The translations under genes were made by a program, and so were the position numbers. Below, in pieces: positions 42,353 to 51,889 of a DNA stretch of 60,000 bases (position 1 is its first letter; every line of letters begins with the position of its first letter). Source of the stretch: Takakia lepidozioides (taxonomy: Eukaryota > Streptophyta > Takakiopsida > Takakiales > Takakiaceae); assembly GCA_030704615.1 (NCBI GenBank), contig CM060731.1, forward strand, positions 33,730,001 to 33,790,000, given 5' to 3'. The notes beneath the pieces were generated by a model, which was not told the origin of the DNA, searched no databases, and saw nothing but the letters and a program-made list of their open reading frames with translations.

Positions 42353-43758
42353 CAACCACGGGACGCGTCTTCTACCTCTAAGCCTGCTGGACTCAAGGTT
42401 GCAGTCATGGAGGACAACTGGGAGCCTGATGTTGGACCTATAGTCACCGGAGGAGAGAGACGACGTATACGGCAGTTCTTGAGGGCTTACAAGAACTGCT
42501 TTGCCTTCAGTTTGAAGGACTTAGGAGCACTGAAGGGTCAAGAGATTCGCATTGAATTGGCTACTGACACGCCAATCTTTCGGAGACCCTATAGATACAG
42601 TGACATGGAGAGGTCCTTGATTTTCAGATGAGAACTTAGGACCTTTGGGAGGCTGGTTTGGTGGAGCTATCTGGGGGAGAGTATGCTTCAGCCACAGTGA
42701 TGCCAGCCAAGAAGGATGTCTTTGGCAATTGGATGGAGAGACGTATGTGCGGTGATTACCGGCCTGTAAATCGTCAGACCAAGTCCGATAGGTATGCCAT
42801 GCCAACACCAGAGGAGATCTTTGATGTCATTGGGCATGCCAAGGTCTTTAGCACGTTGGATTTACGATCCGGATATCACCAGTTGCCGATCAAGGAGGCG
42901 GATAAGCAAAAGACAGCATTCTGGGGGATCAATGAGCACGGGAAGGATTGCCTATACCAGTGGCGGTTCTTACCATTTGGACTTAAAAATGCTCCCGCTG
43001 AGTTTCAAAGAGTCATGGACAGGATTCTAGTAGGGGTGGAGTTTGCTCGGTGCTACATAGATGACATCATCATCTTTAGTGCTACGGTGGAGGAGCATGA
43101 GAGACACCTTCAGGGGGTATTTGAGCGCTTGAGGGCGCACGGATTGAAGTTACATCCGGGAAAATGCAAGTTTTTCCACAACCAGATTGAGTATCTGGGT
43201 CACATGATATATCCTGGCGGATTGGGGGTACAACAGACTAAGGTAGAGTCCATTGCACAGGTTCCACACCCCACGGATGTGAGCCGAGTTCGAGCTTTCA
43301 TGGGGTTAGCAAACTATTATAGACGGTTTGTTAAGGGATTTAGTGTCATTGCAAAGGCTCTAACCAAGCTGACCAAGGTGGACCAGGAGTGGCAGTGGGA
43401 AGATGAGCAAGAACAAGTTTTTCAAGAGCTCAAGGCGAGGTTGACCTCGGCGCCCATCTTGAGACGACCTATCAGGGGGCGTCCTTTTCAGCTGCATACA
43501 GATTGGAGCATGCTGGGGCTTGGAGCAGTGCTCACACAGGTGGTTGATGAGGGAAGAGAGTTCGTAGTGGCTTATGCTAGCCGCTCGAACAACGTTGCAG
43601 AGTCTAAGTATAGCTCAAATGAGGGAGAATGCTTAGCTGCAGTGTGGGCCGTGGCACACTTCAGGTGCTATCTATACGGCAATCTCTTCACCCTTGTCAC
43701 GGATCACCAACCACTCAAGTGGTTGATGGAGTCAGACAAGCTTACGGGGAAGCTTGCA
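42353..43758 (+). pseudogene. Reverse transcriptase and RNase H of the retroelement
   Basis: Copies element RNA into DNA and removes the RNA. A pre-RT segment (42353-42625) has NCFAFSLKDLGALKG and PIFRRPYRYSD. A frameshift near 42600-42630 and a TAG at 42637 follow. From 42640 the RT is clean: LVELSGGEYASATVMPAKKD, STLDLRSGYHQLPI, RFLPFGLKNAPAEFQRVMD, the active-site YIDD at 43054-43065, HPGKCKFFHNQIEYLGHMI and RAFMGLANYYRRFVKGF. RNase H begins with LHTDWSMLGLGAVLTQ and has the EGECLAAVWA and VTDHQPLKWLM motifs. It ends abruptly at GKLA (43758), where the next ~160 codons lie in reverse orientation. Confidence 0.88.
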
Positions 43759-44235
43759 TAACCGTGCCCGTTGTGTTGGGTGAGGCACAATCCTCACTCA
43801 ACCATCCTCCCACACTCGGAGCAGGTGTGTCCCTTCCCACTTGAACCTCTTGGCTCGTTGTAGGATCCGATCCCTCTCCTTGGCAGTCACAGTGGCTGCA
43901 GTGTCTCCAGTGCGGAGGTAGTCCAACACAACTGAATCCTCATGTATATCTTTGGCGTCACCTTGCTCATTGCTGGCCTCAGGGTCCTTAGACACTTGAT
44001 CTACAGTCATCCCTGTTGCAGGTCCAACCTGTCCTTCCGCTGCCAAGATACACAGAAATGCAGATGCATGCCATCCGGGCACCATCTCCTTGTCCGTCTC
44101 ACCATGCCACCGAGCTCCAGTGTCATCCTGTTGGCTCGTGCATGGATTGCGACTCAACCCATCTGCATTGCAATTGACCAAACCCGGTCGATGCACCACC
44201 TGAAAGTCATACTCTTGAAGGATGAGTGCCCACCG
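43759..44235 (-). pseudogene. Inverted RNase H/integrase linker segment
   Basis: On the minus strand, starting at 44235, the frame reads RWALILQEYDFQVVHRPG and ADGLSRNP, the normal end of gypsy RNase H, which should follow GKLA at 43758. It continues through an acidic linker (VLDYLRTGDTAATVTAKERD) to WEGTHLLRVWEDG, the start of the integrase zinc-binding region, and a stop or frame change near 43800. The next residues of integrase (HANEELGHFG) are on the plus strand from 44240. The 477-bp segment is therefore flipped with almost exact breakpoints at 43758/43759 and 44235/44236. Confidence 0.88.
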
Positions 44236-45330
44236 TGCGGCATGCCAATGAGGAGTTGGGGCATTTTGGGGTGCGACGCACTCATAGTCTACTGCAAGGG
44301 CAGTATTGGTGGCGTGGTATGCACACAAAGGTGCAACAATTTGTGGCTAAGTGCATGGTGTGTGATAGGGTGCGTGCTTCATTCAACGCCCCTACTCCAC
44401 AATTGCACCCTCTTCCGATCATGGGATTGGGCTACAGGTGGAGTCTTGACTTCGCAGGGCCGTTGCCACTGACCATGCGCCACAACAAGTACGTGTTGGT
44501 GATGGTGGAGCACTTCTCCAAGTGGATTGAATTGGTTCCATTGCCTGATAAGGCTAGTGAGGGAGCTGCGTATGCATTCTTGGATTGTGTGCTTAGCCGA
44601 TTCGGTGCTCCAGCTGAGGTACTCACGGACCAAGGGAGAGAGTTCTTGGGGGAGTTTCAGGCTTTGTGTGACAAGGCCTTGATAGACCACCGCACCACTT
44701 TTTGGGATTATCCTGAGGCCGATGGCTTGGCAGAGAGAGTTGTTCAGACAGTAAAGAGGGGTTTGCGCAAGAATGGCTTGCAGAAGGGACACCTAGGAGA
44801 TTGGGACCTTTCAGTTATCCTGGTTAGCCATGGGCTACAGGTTCAGCAAGCAAGCATCATTTGCCTCCTTCTCACCATACTTTCTTCTCTTTGGCCGAGA
44901 GCCGGATTTGCCTACATCCACTCGCAGAGAAGCTGCTACAGTTCTTAACCTTGACGATCCGGACGTGTGGGCACGTGCATGTGAGCAGGTGCAGAGTTGT
45001 TCAAGAAAGTCATGCCCATGGCTTTCGAGAACCTTGCCATTGCACAACATCGTGATACGTTGAGGTATGCTACCATACGTGGTGGGGGCTATCGTCCCGG
45101 GGTTCGGAGATTCAACCCTGGTGACTATGTCTATCTGCAGCAGACTGCTCCTACAACATTGGATGTGACTGCAGGACGTGTTATTTTGAGGGTTCGAGAG
45201 GTTTTGCCCTCAGGCGTCTTGGTCTTGGAGGGTCGGGATGGCATAACTTGGAAGGACCATGTGCGTAATTGTGCGCCATGTCACCTTCCGAATGTCGATG
45301 GCAGGATTGACCCAAACCATTGTGGCAGAC
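44236..45330 (+). pseudogene. Integrase of the retroelement, C-terminally frameshifted
   Basis: Inserts cDNA into the genome. It starts with the HHCC zinc-binding domain: HANEELGHFGVRRTH and FVAKCMVCDRVRASF. The catalytic D,D(35)E core has LDFAGPLP (first D, about 44447), VLTDQGREFLGEF (second D, about 44625) and ADGLAERVVQTVKRG (E, about 44735). A frameshift near 44820 moves to YRFSKQASFASFSPYFLLFG, and another near 45000 to the C-terminal barrel PGDYVYLQQTAPTTLD and VLVLEGRDGITWKDH. I see no chromodomain. The coding sense ends near 45310 and no LTR follows. Confidence 0.85.
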
Positions 45331-45850
45331 TACTTTATTGTGCATATATGTGTGGTGTGGTTTGGACAACGATGTAGTTGTGTAGCGATATGTATGCGCA
45401 CGACATGTATGATATCCAAAAGTTTGTCATCAAACACTCGTTCATTTACATTTATTTGTCTAAAATTGTGCGCTAGATGGCCCCATATTTTCTATTCCAC
45501 GGTGCCAAGGTTTTGATGGCATAGGCATTGTCTGAGGCTGAGCAGTCAGACCAGTTAATTGTTTATATGCAATGTGGCATTCATCTATAATATATGTCGC
45601 TGTTATTTTCAATTATTGAAACCGTTCAAATAAACGACACACGTCAGACATCGATAACTACATTGCAGACGAACAGCTGTCCACTAATGGCTGGCAGGTG
45701 CACTAATAAGGGAACGACATTTGTGTAACGGTCACGCGAGAGGGAGTCCGATGCTTCTAGAGACAATCCCCAACGCACGCAACTCTGCAAGAAATCAAGA
45801 GTCACTTTGTCTTTCTAGTTTCCGCACTTAGAGGGAGAGAGGTAGTCAAG
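45331..45850. other. No recognised feature
   Basis: A/T-rich sequence. I looked for a 3' LTR or polypurine tract matching the methyltransferase retroelement and saw none. Confidence 0.4.
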
Positions 45851-46243
45851 ATGGAGAGGGTTCTTTCTACGATACGAAAGAGAAGGAAGTCACTTTATTT
45901 TACTTCCCTTAGAGAGAGACTCAGAGCAATGGAGCAAATGACAAGGCGTCGTTTGATGGAGAACACAGGGCCAAGATAGCAGGTGAACACGGAGATTGCA
46001 ACACAAGAGCAGACCGAGAATGAGGCTGTAGTTGTCACACAGTCAGAGATAACAGTGAGCGTTGGAAACCAGACTGTGGAAGCAGAGCTAATTCGCAGGG
46101 AAACTAAAGGAGGTGGAAGTCCATGGAACGCTGAACCGGGAGAAGGTCAACAAACCCTAGAGCAAACAGAAATTCCAACAGATGTGAGAGGGAAGAGGAA
46201 AGCTGCAGAAGAGGATCCAAATTCAAAACCTAAGAAGGCGCCA
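45851..46243 (+). CDS. Candidate first exon of an unrecognised nuclear protein
   Basis: From ATG 45851 the frame reads MERVLSTIRKRRKSLYFTSL and then ENTGPR, with a TAG at 45977 immediately followed by QVNTEIATQEQTENEA. A CAG there would keep it open. It continues acidic and Glu/Thr-rich to KRKAAEEDPNSKPKKAP, a bipartite nuclear-localisation-like stretch. The exon then meets a textbook donor, GCGCCA|GTAAGTG, at 46243/46244. I find no second exon; an array of palindromes follows in what would be the intron. I do not recognise the family. A transposon-encoded DNA-binding protein is possible from its context. Confidence 0.45.
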
Positions 46244-46310
46244 GTAAGTGTTCTCTACCTTCCATTTCCTGTTTACAGATCTACGAAGAGAGTGAGTGCA
46301 ATGTCCTAGA

Positions 46311-47100
46311 AAGTGATGGTCGGTACCGACCATCACTATGAAGCCATGTTGATTTGCTTTGTACTCCTCTGTTTATGGTTTTCCACACCAACAGTTTGTG
46401 ACTGGCGGTACCGCCATTCACTGTTCTTCATATCATAGAGTTAGTCTGATTGCCTTTCAAGCACTCATTCTCTTTCATTCTGTAGCAAGAACCTGTGATT
46501 GTCGGCAACGTCATTCTCTTTCTTTTCAAAACTTTCATTCTGATACAACAGAAAGTGAGTGTCGGTGCCGAAAGTAACTATGATCCAGTATTGATTTACA
46601 TCAAACGCAATGCATTCCATTCTAGTGTAGTGCGAGTGTCATTAACGCCATTCGATTCTCCTCATGAGCTTGCGGTACCGCCAATCACTTTTTTTGAGAC
46701 CATACTGTAGATTCATGTAGAGAATCGATTGCAAAGTACATTCGAGACAGATAAGAAACAGTGATTGTTTGTGACGATCATCACAATGAAGTCTCTTTGA
46801 CTTATCTGCACTCACTTTCTGCCCTAAACTAGAGTGAGTGTCGGTGCCGCCAATCACTAAGACATATATTTCATTGCACCAAACCGATCCAATAGGTCCT
46901 TCAAATGCAATGTTTTTTTATTGTCGTTAACGCCGTTCGCTAATGCTCAAAACCTTTCTGTACCTGTTTGCCGACCATGACTATGTAGTCATATTGTTTT
47001 GGTTTGCATTCGTCTGGATCAGCTTTGCTTGCGTAGATCGTTCTGAATTTCGGTGAGACGAGACAAACTGATGGTGGGTACCGACGTTCAATATTTGCAC
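46311..47100. repeat. Array of about ten diverged palindromes, core GTCGGTACCGCC
   Basis: The first unit, 46312-46337, is a perfect 26-bp palindrome with half-site AGTGATGGTCGGT. Diverged versions centre near 46409, 46505, 46566, 46643, 46676, 46772, 46845, 46929 and 47079, with spacing of about 30-150 bp. The common half-site is GTGANTGTCGGT with partner ACCGCCATTCAC. Centres vary between GGTACC, GTTAAC and GGTGCC while the arms remain largely complementary. The half-site resembles the 12-bp TnpA-binding repeats CCGACACTCTTA at the ends of En/Spm (CACTA) transposons. A CACTA-end origin is inference. Confidence 0.65.
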
Positions 47101-47159
47101 AAAACTCACTGTCTGATTGGCATGGCATCGTGCAGAAAACTGTGAAGTCCAACACTACT

Positions 47160-47475
47160 ACAGATTAACGTTTTTATGTCTACGGGTGATATAAACCTTG
47201 GTAATCATGACTATATGTGTGACTACGAAGTGATGAAACCCATTGTTGGGCGAATTTTAATATATTTTTATCTAATGTAGTCATACGTTTTACTACATGA
47301 CTAGGAGACGCGGTCAAACAGTGTGAACATAGGCTTGGTTTATATAACTCGTAGTCATACGCAATACTACACGTCAGACACATGCCACGTAAGCTTATGA
47401 CTACATGACTACTGGAGGTTTCACATCTCTGTTTCTATGATTACATCACTACACGTGGCATCTTAAGGCATATAC
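47160..47475. repeat. Array of TAGTCAT / ATGACTA motifs
   Basis: GTAGTCATACG, GACTACATGACTA and relatives occur at least ten times in both orientations within about 300 bp (for example near 47208, 47275, 47299, 47350, 47397 and 47440). One further copy lies at 46980-46994. Spacing is irregular. The array starts beside CACTACTACAG at 47154, which could be a CACTA-type terminus. No coding potential is visible. Confidence 0.55.
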
Positions 47476-47638
47476 ATGAATGGGTTCATCTATTGGATGA
47501 CCTCACCCATCTATCTTTAACGAAGCACTTGTCATATGTGACCATGTGTCCATTTGATATTGGCAAAATATTGGACCTGGAGCTCGAAGCAGTTTGCAGT
47601 TTCAGTATGTAGTGGCGTGGGCAAATATCACGAAGTAG

Positions 47639-48480
47639 TGTCGAGTGGCTTTTACTCACCCATCCCTTCGCTATCCGAGATGGAAACTCCAAGATAGAAG
47701 AGTTGGATATCTCTAAGCACTCAGCCCGCTCAGAACAATCAGTCATGACCTGCAGCTAGTGAATCATGGTTGTGCTTCCTATTTGTATTCCTTCTTGCCT
47801 TCATGTTATCAATTTACCTTACCGTGTATACTGAAGCATCAGATTGCTTCAGTATCTACTTAAGTTCCAATTAATCATGCATTCATTCCACAGCTTCTCT
47901 CGTGTCTCTCTACACAGTAGGTTTGCATCGATTCAGTATCGGATTAGGATTAATCATGTATCATGCCTATGCCATGGTGTCTCTAATCTACCCTATTGTA
48001 TAATTCTACAGCTTGCATGAATTAAGCCTCAATCAAGTCATCATCTCCCCTTCACTATTTCCGATCTCCGTTACGTCTCCTCCTCAAGAAGTGATCCTCC
48101 AGAAGCCCCCTTCCTATTGCCGCCCTGCCTAATCTACCCGCAAGCTGTTCTAACCACCTAACTAACTAACCGTCACCCCTGAAGTAACACGTTCCCTCTG
48201 CAGATGTCGTTCCCACACAGTCGTTCCTTGTCAATGATAACTGTTCCTTATGTACTGTGATAGGCTGTGTCAAGCTGTGCCGAGCTGTGACTGGCTGTGC
48301 GAAGCTGTGTCGGGCTGTGACTGGATGTGTGAAGCTGTGTCGGGCTGTGACTGGCTGTCTAACCCCCCTAAAGCCTGCGCCTGCCACCCCTAAGGCTCCT
48401 GTTGGTCTCCGTCTACGCAAAAATTAAGGGTACCCCACAGAACCCGTAAAAGTGTCTAAGTCCCAAGCAGCCCTCTAACA
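47639..48480 (-). repeat. 3' LTR of element A, copy 2 (842 bp)
   Basis: On the element strand it starts TGTTAGAGGG at 48480 and ends CGACA at 47639, matching copy 1 at 22148-23128. Strongly conserved patches include CTTTTACTCACCCATCCC at the left and CCCTAAGGCTCCTGTTGGTC near 48390. The GCTGTG array is much shorter than in copy 1. Confidence 0.75.
48255..48365 (+). repeat. GCTGTG minisatellite in the element A LTR, copy 2
   Basis: About 105 bp of GGCTGTG-type units (GCTGTGTCGGGCTGTGACTG). It occupies the same place in the LTR as the 260-bp array at 22745-23005. Confidence 0.9.
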
Positions 48481-48518
48481 TTACCCCTCCCCCTCTCAAA
48501 AAGCCGTGTCCTCACGGT

Positions 48519-50577
48519 TTACTGTTTGGGATCAGCAAACCTTTGTGAGCGAGCACCCTTCTGTCGGTGAGAGTCTCGTGAAGGACTGCGTGTGCATGCC
48601 CGAGTCTTGTCACTGGCTGATGGAGATGATTGAGCACTACGTGGAAATGTTTGACCCTCCTTTGGCTGATAAGGAGGTAACCTCTCAGGCATAGGAGATC
48701 CCCGTCGTTTTTTATCCGCCATTGCTAATTCATACTCATCCGCCATGTCAAAATCGCCCTCCACTGAATCAGTAGTATCAGAATCATCATTACCCCTGCG
48801 GCCTTTCGGTGGTCTGATCTTCTTGGGCGTCTCAGGAATCCTACGTGGCATACAGTGTTGGCCCACCATGTCTGGAAGTTTAAACTTTACGACTTGTTGT
48901 AAGCGCATGCAAGCAAAATGAGTGTACTCCCTGAATTCTTTGTCCGTATAGGTGAGAGGTGTGCCAATGACCTTAGAACAGTGTAAGTATTTCCAGGCTT
49001 CCTGTCCCTTATAAAAAATATCGTCAGGGCCCAATTTTTCTTTGGCCAAGTTGTTCCAAGCCAAATTAAACCATGAACGAAGTTGGGAATCCTTCTGCAA
49101 CATGACTTTTGCATCATATAGGTACATATGAGGTGGAACTGAAGGTAAGACCCAATGATCCCCACTGGAATAACTCAGAAATTGTGATTGCATCTTCTGC
49201 TGCTCAATGTGATAACGTGCCATAAAACAAGCAGCATAGTATAATCCACAGCCCGTGACAATACTAGATACCTCCTTGGTCTTGGTATAGATGTACCCAT
49301 GTACAACCTGGAAGGCAATTAATTCCTTCAGCATGGTACCTGCCTCAGATCAGTACCTTGCAAAGTGATGATCCTCAATGGGTCGATTGTTCAGAAGAAC
49401 CTTAGTCCGAGTTGCCACTGGCAACCAAATGCGCATGATCTGGTAGTAGTGTGCCAACGACTGCGGAGGACTAAATTCCTTCCAAGCCAAATCCAACACA
49501 ATGGGAATTTGATTGAAGGGCATAATCATAGCCCGACTGTACTCCCGTGCAGTAGGTAAGTGGGTTAAAAGCAACATCCCCCCATACCTCAGGTTGTGGT
49601 TTGTCTGTAGTAGTAATAGGGTCAGCTACCTGCACAGGCACCTACTGTGGTATTGGTACCACTGGCCCTTCTACCACTGGCATCTCCTGCACCCCCTGTG
49701 AAGAAGATTGAAAAATTAGAGTCCTGGCCTGTAAATAAGTAGCCATCAGCTGCTCCTCAGGAACCAAGACTCTCTTGTCAATATTTGAACTCAGGTCATC
49801 CACTTGAGTCTGCAGGCCTTCCACATCCTCCTGTAGCTCCGCTATCCTACTATAGACATTGTCTATAGTAATTGTGGCAATGTTCTGCACCTGCAATCTG
49901 AGCTCATTCATCTCGCCCTGGGTGAGCTTCATTGGTGCTTTGCCTTCTACCGGCCCTTGTGTTAACCAGACCTGCATAAGGTGGTTATCCACCAAGTCCT
50001 GTGTGGCACCCCTGAAAGTCTGCTCCTCCGTGAGTGTGTACACATCTAACTGCTGTTGTAAAGCCTCCATGCGCTTCGCATGAGGTTCAACTAGGCCCGC
50101 ATAGGTAGCAGCCAGATTATTGGCTTCCTTGTAAGCCTTGTTAGCCACAGAGAATTTATTTCTATTGACCATGACTATTTGTTGCAACTCCAGGATATAC
50201 CTCTCATGGTCAGCCTCAACCTGTCTGTATTGTTTGAAAGTATTCTCATTGCGACAGATTGTATCCTTCATATCAACAATGAGTTTCCTTTGCTCTATTA
50301 TCTCAGCTTCTGCCCTCATACATCTCTCCCCTTGTCTGTTAACTTCTAATGCAGTTTGCTCTAGAACAATTGTGAGTGTAGCACATTGTATGGTCATCTT
50401 CTGATGTACTGCCTCCAACTCTGTATGTAGTACATTCACCTCTTGCAACTTGCCCTCATGCTTCACCTGCAATTGGTATAACTGTTGCTTATGTGCTTCA
50501 TGCAACTGGTCCTGCTCGAGACCTGCTTCAATCAAATGTCCCTTAGCCAACTGCAATGCAGCCTTTGTGTCCTCCAA
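48519..50577 (-). pseudogene. Element A extra coiled-coil gene, copy 2, broken
   Basis: Encodes the C-terminal two thirds of the protein at 23168-26470. From 50577: LHEAHKQQLYQLQVKHEGK, the coiled coil, then a TAG near 49640 where Gln fits (PQ*VPVQ), a frameshift near 49577-49560, YSRAMIMPFNQIPI, and a TGA near 49350 where copy 1 has Trp (FAQYWHEAG). The final frame 49334-48519 is clean and ends SPMPERLPPYQPKEGQ and a basic tail. The N-terminal third is lost in the gap. Confidence 0.8.
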
Positions 50578-51077
50578 NNNNNNNNNNNNNNNNNNNNNNN
50601 NNNNNNNNNNNNNNNNNNNNNNNNNNNNNNNNNNNNNNNNNNNNNNNNNNNNNNNNNNNNNNNNNNNNNNNNNNNNNNNNNNNNNNNNNNNNNNNNNNNN
50701 NNNNNNNNNNNNNNNNNNNNNNNNNNNNNNNNNNNNNNNNNNNNNNNNNNNNNNNNNNNNNNNNNNNNNNNNNNNNNNNNNNNNNNNNNNNNNNNNNNNN
50801 NNNNNNNNNNNNNNNNNNNNNNNNNNNNNNNNNNNNNNNNNNNNNNNNNNNNNNNNNNNNNNNNNNNNNNNNNNNNNNNNNNNNNNNNNNNNNNNNNNNN
50901 NNNNNNNNNNNNNNNNNNNNNNNNNNNNNNNNNNNNNNNNNNNNNNNNNNNNNNNNNNNNNNNNNNNNNNNNNNNNNNNNNNNNNNNNNNNNNNNNNNNN
51001 NNNNNNNNNNNNNNNNNNNNNNNNNNNNNNNNNNNNNNNNNNNNNNNNNNNNNNNNNNNNNNNNNNNNNNNNNNNNN
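50578..51077. other. Assembly gap, 500 N
   Basis: Exactly 500 consecutive N. This is a common placeholder length, so the true distance is unknown. The element A copy enters it from the left, and unrelated sequence leaves it on the right. Confidence 0.98.
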
Positions 51078-51289
51078 CAAGGGGCACGGGTGAAGTGTAT
51101 CAAATCTGCAGCCAGGGAGTGTGTAAACAACCAACTCACCTAATTATAAGTGCCTGTCGATCAAATTCATTGGCAAGAAAACTATCATGCACAGTTCGAG
51201 TGGTCTTTGATTCAGAGAGGTCGGCTCACCACCTGCAATCGGTGGGTGTTCAAAGAGGCCGGCTCACCACTTGCAACATACTTGTGCCA

Positions 51290-51760
51290 CCACCTGCCAC
51301 ATATCAGAGTTATCACAACGTGTGTCACAACTTAGCATTGATGAGCCTAGGCCGACACTTGTGGATCTTCTTACATTACCAAGCCTCCCGCCACCTCGTA
51401 TTATAGAAGTTCGAGGGCAGACTATTGCATCGCAAGCGTGCATCACTGGCCCGGAGCATGAGGAGTATTTGAGAGAGCAACGGTTGTAGAAGGAAGCAAA
51501 GGTCTTAGCTGGCCAACAACCCAAACTTGATATAGAGGAAAGGAAGAAAAAAAGGCTTGAGAAATTGGAAGTTGGCCGCCTCCAGAGGGCCAAAGACAAA
51601 GAACAAAAGCAAGCTGAATGTCATAAAAGGCAAGAAGAACTGCAGGCAACAGAAAGAGATTGCCAAAGCAATTCGTGAGAGGATAAGGGCGGAGAAAGAA
51701 GCAGCACGGAAGAGCATCGTCTGGGCGGACTCGACGCAAAGGTAAGGAGGTAAGTGCTCC
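51290..51760 (+). pseudogene. pogo-type transposase C-terminal tail
   Basis: The frame reads VDLLTLPSLPPPRIIEVRGQ and then a TAG at 51487 and a strongly charged helix (LDIEERKKKRLEKLEVGRLQ, HKRQEELQATERD). The LTLP.LP start, the following spacer and the Lys/Glu/Gln-rich helix parallel the tail of the pogo copy at 7751-7272, which has FLTLPEVP and EQKASRKKQQ. The catalytic core is absent; it may lie to the left in the N block. Confidence 0.4.
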
Positions 51761-51889
51761 TCAAGACAATGACTGTGACGAAGACTCCATCAACAGAAGA
51801 TATAGGCAAGCAGTGAAAGAATCGTGGAACAAGATTTACCTCCACCTTTGCTGCCTCCAGGTACCTAAGGAGTTTATGTTACAATGGTG

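Larger units (their letters stand above)
38131..45330 (+). mobile_element. Ty3/gypsy retrotransposon carrying a cytosine DNA methyltransferase
   Basis: One polyprotein series in gypsy order with an insert: gag (38161-39834), protease (39836-41100), C5 cytosine methyltransferase (41108-42150), reverse transcriptase and RNase H (42407-43758), inverted spacer (43759-44235), integrase (44236-45320). Frames are interrupted by stops and frameshifts, so it cannot be active. A possible primer-binding site is at 38137, but I find no matching LTR pair: the sequence after 45330 does not repeat that before 38137. RT-RNase H-integrase order places it in Ty3/gypsy. Retrotransposon-encoded methyltransferases are known from a charophyte alga and from dinoflagellates; I infer this is a related case. 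Confidence 0.85.
47639..51077 (-). mobile_element. Gypsy-like element A, copy 2, decayed and running into a gap
   Basis: On the minus strand: an extra coiled-coil gene with stops (50577-48519), a polypurine tract (48497-48481) and a 3' LTR (48480-47639). Sequence identity to copy 1 is obvious throughout. The 5' part lies in or beyond the N block at 50578-51077. After the block, the plus-strand sequence is unrelated. Confidence 0.75.

Noticed and set aside
38161-42640. An altered genetic code in which TAA/TAG mean Gln, since stops in the methyltransferase element fall at Gln positions.
   Set aside because: The intact 1100-codon gene at 23168-26470 and the 514-codon MULE frame contain many Gln codons, all CAA or CAG and none TAA/TAG. 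One stop here is TGA at an Arg place. Mutational C-to-T change is simpler.
45331-46000. Search for a 3' LTR of the methyltransferase retroelement.
   Set aside because: No stretch here matches 37570-38136, so LTR boundaries are left unassigned.
46311-47475. CRISPR-like array.
   Set aside because: Repeats are diverged, spacing is irregular, spacers are not unique-length, and the context is eukaryotic.
50578-51077. Long open frames across this interval.
   Set aside because: They consist of undetermined bases (N) and carry no information.
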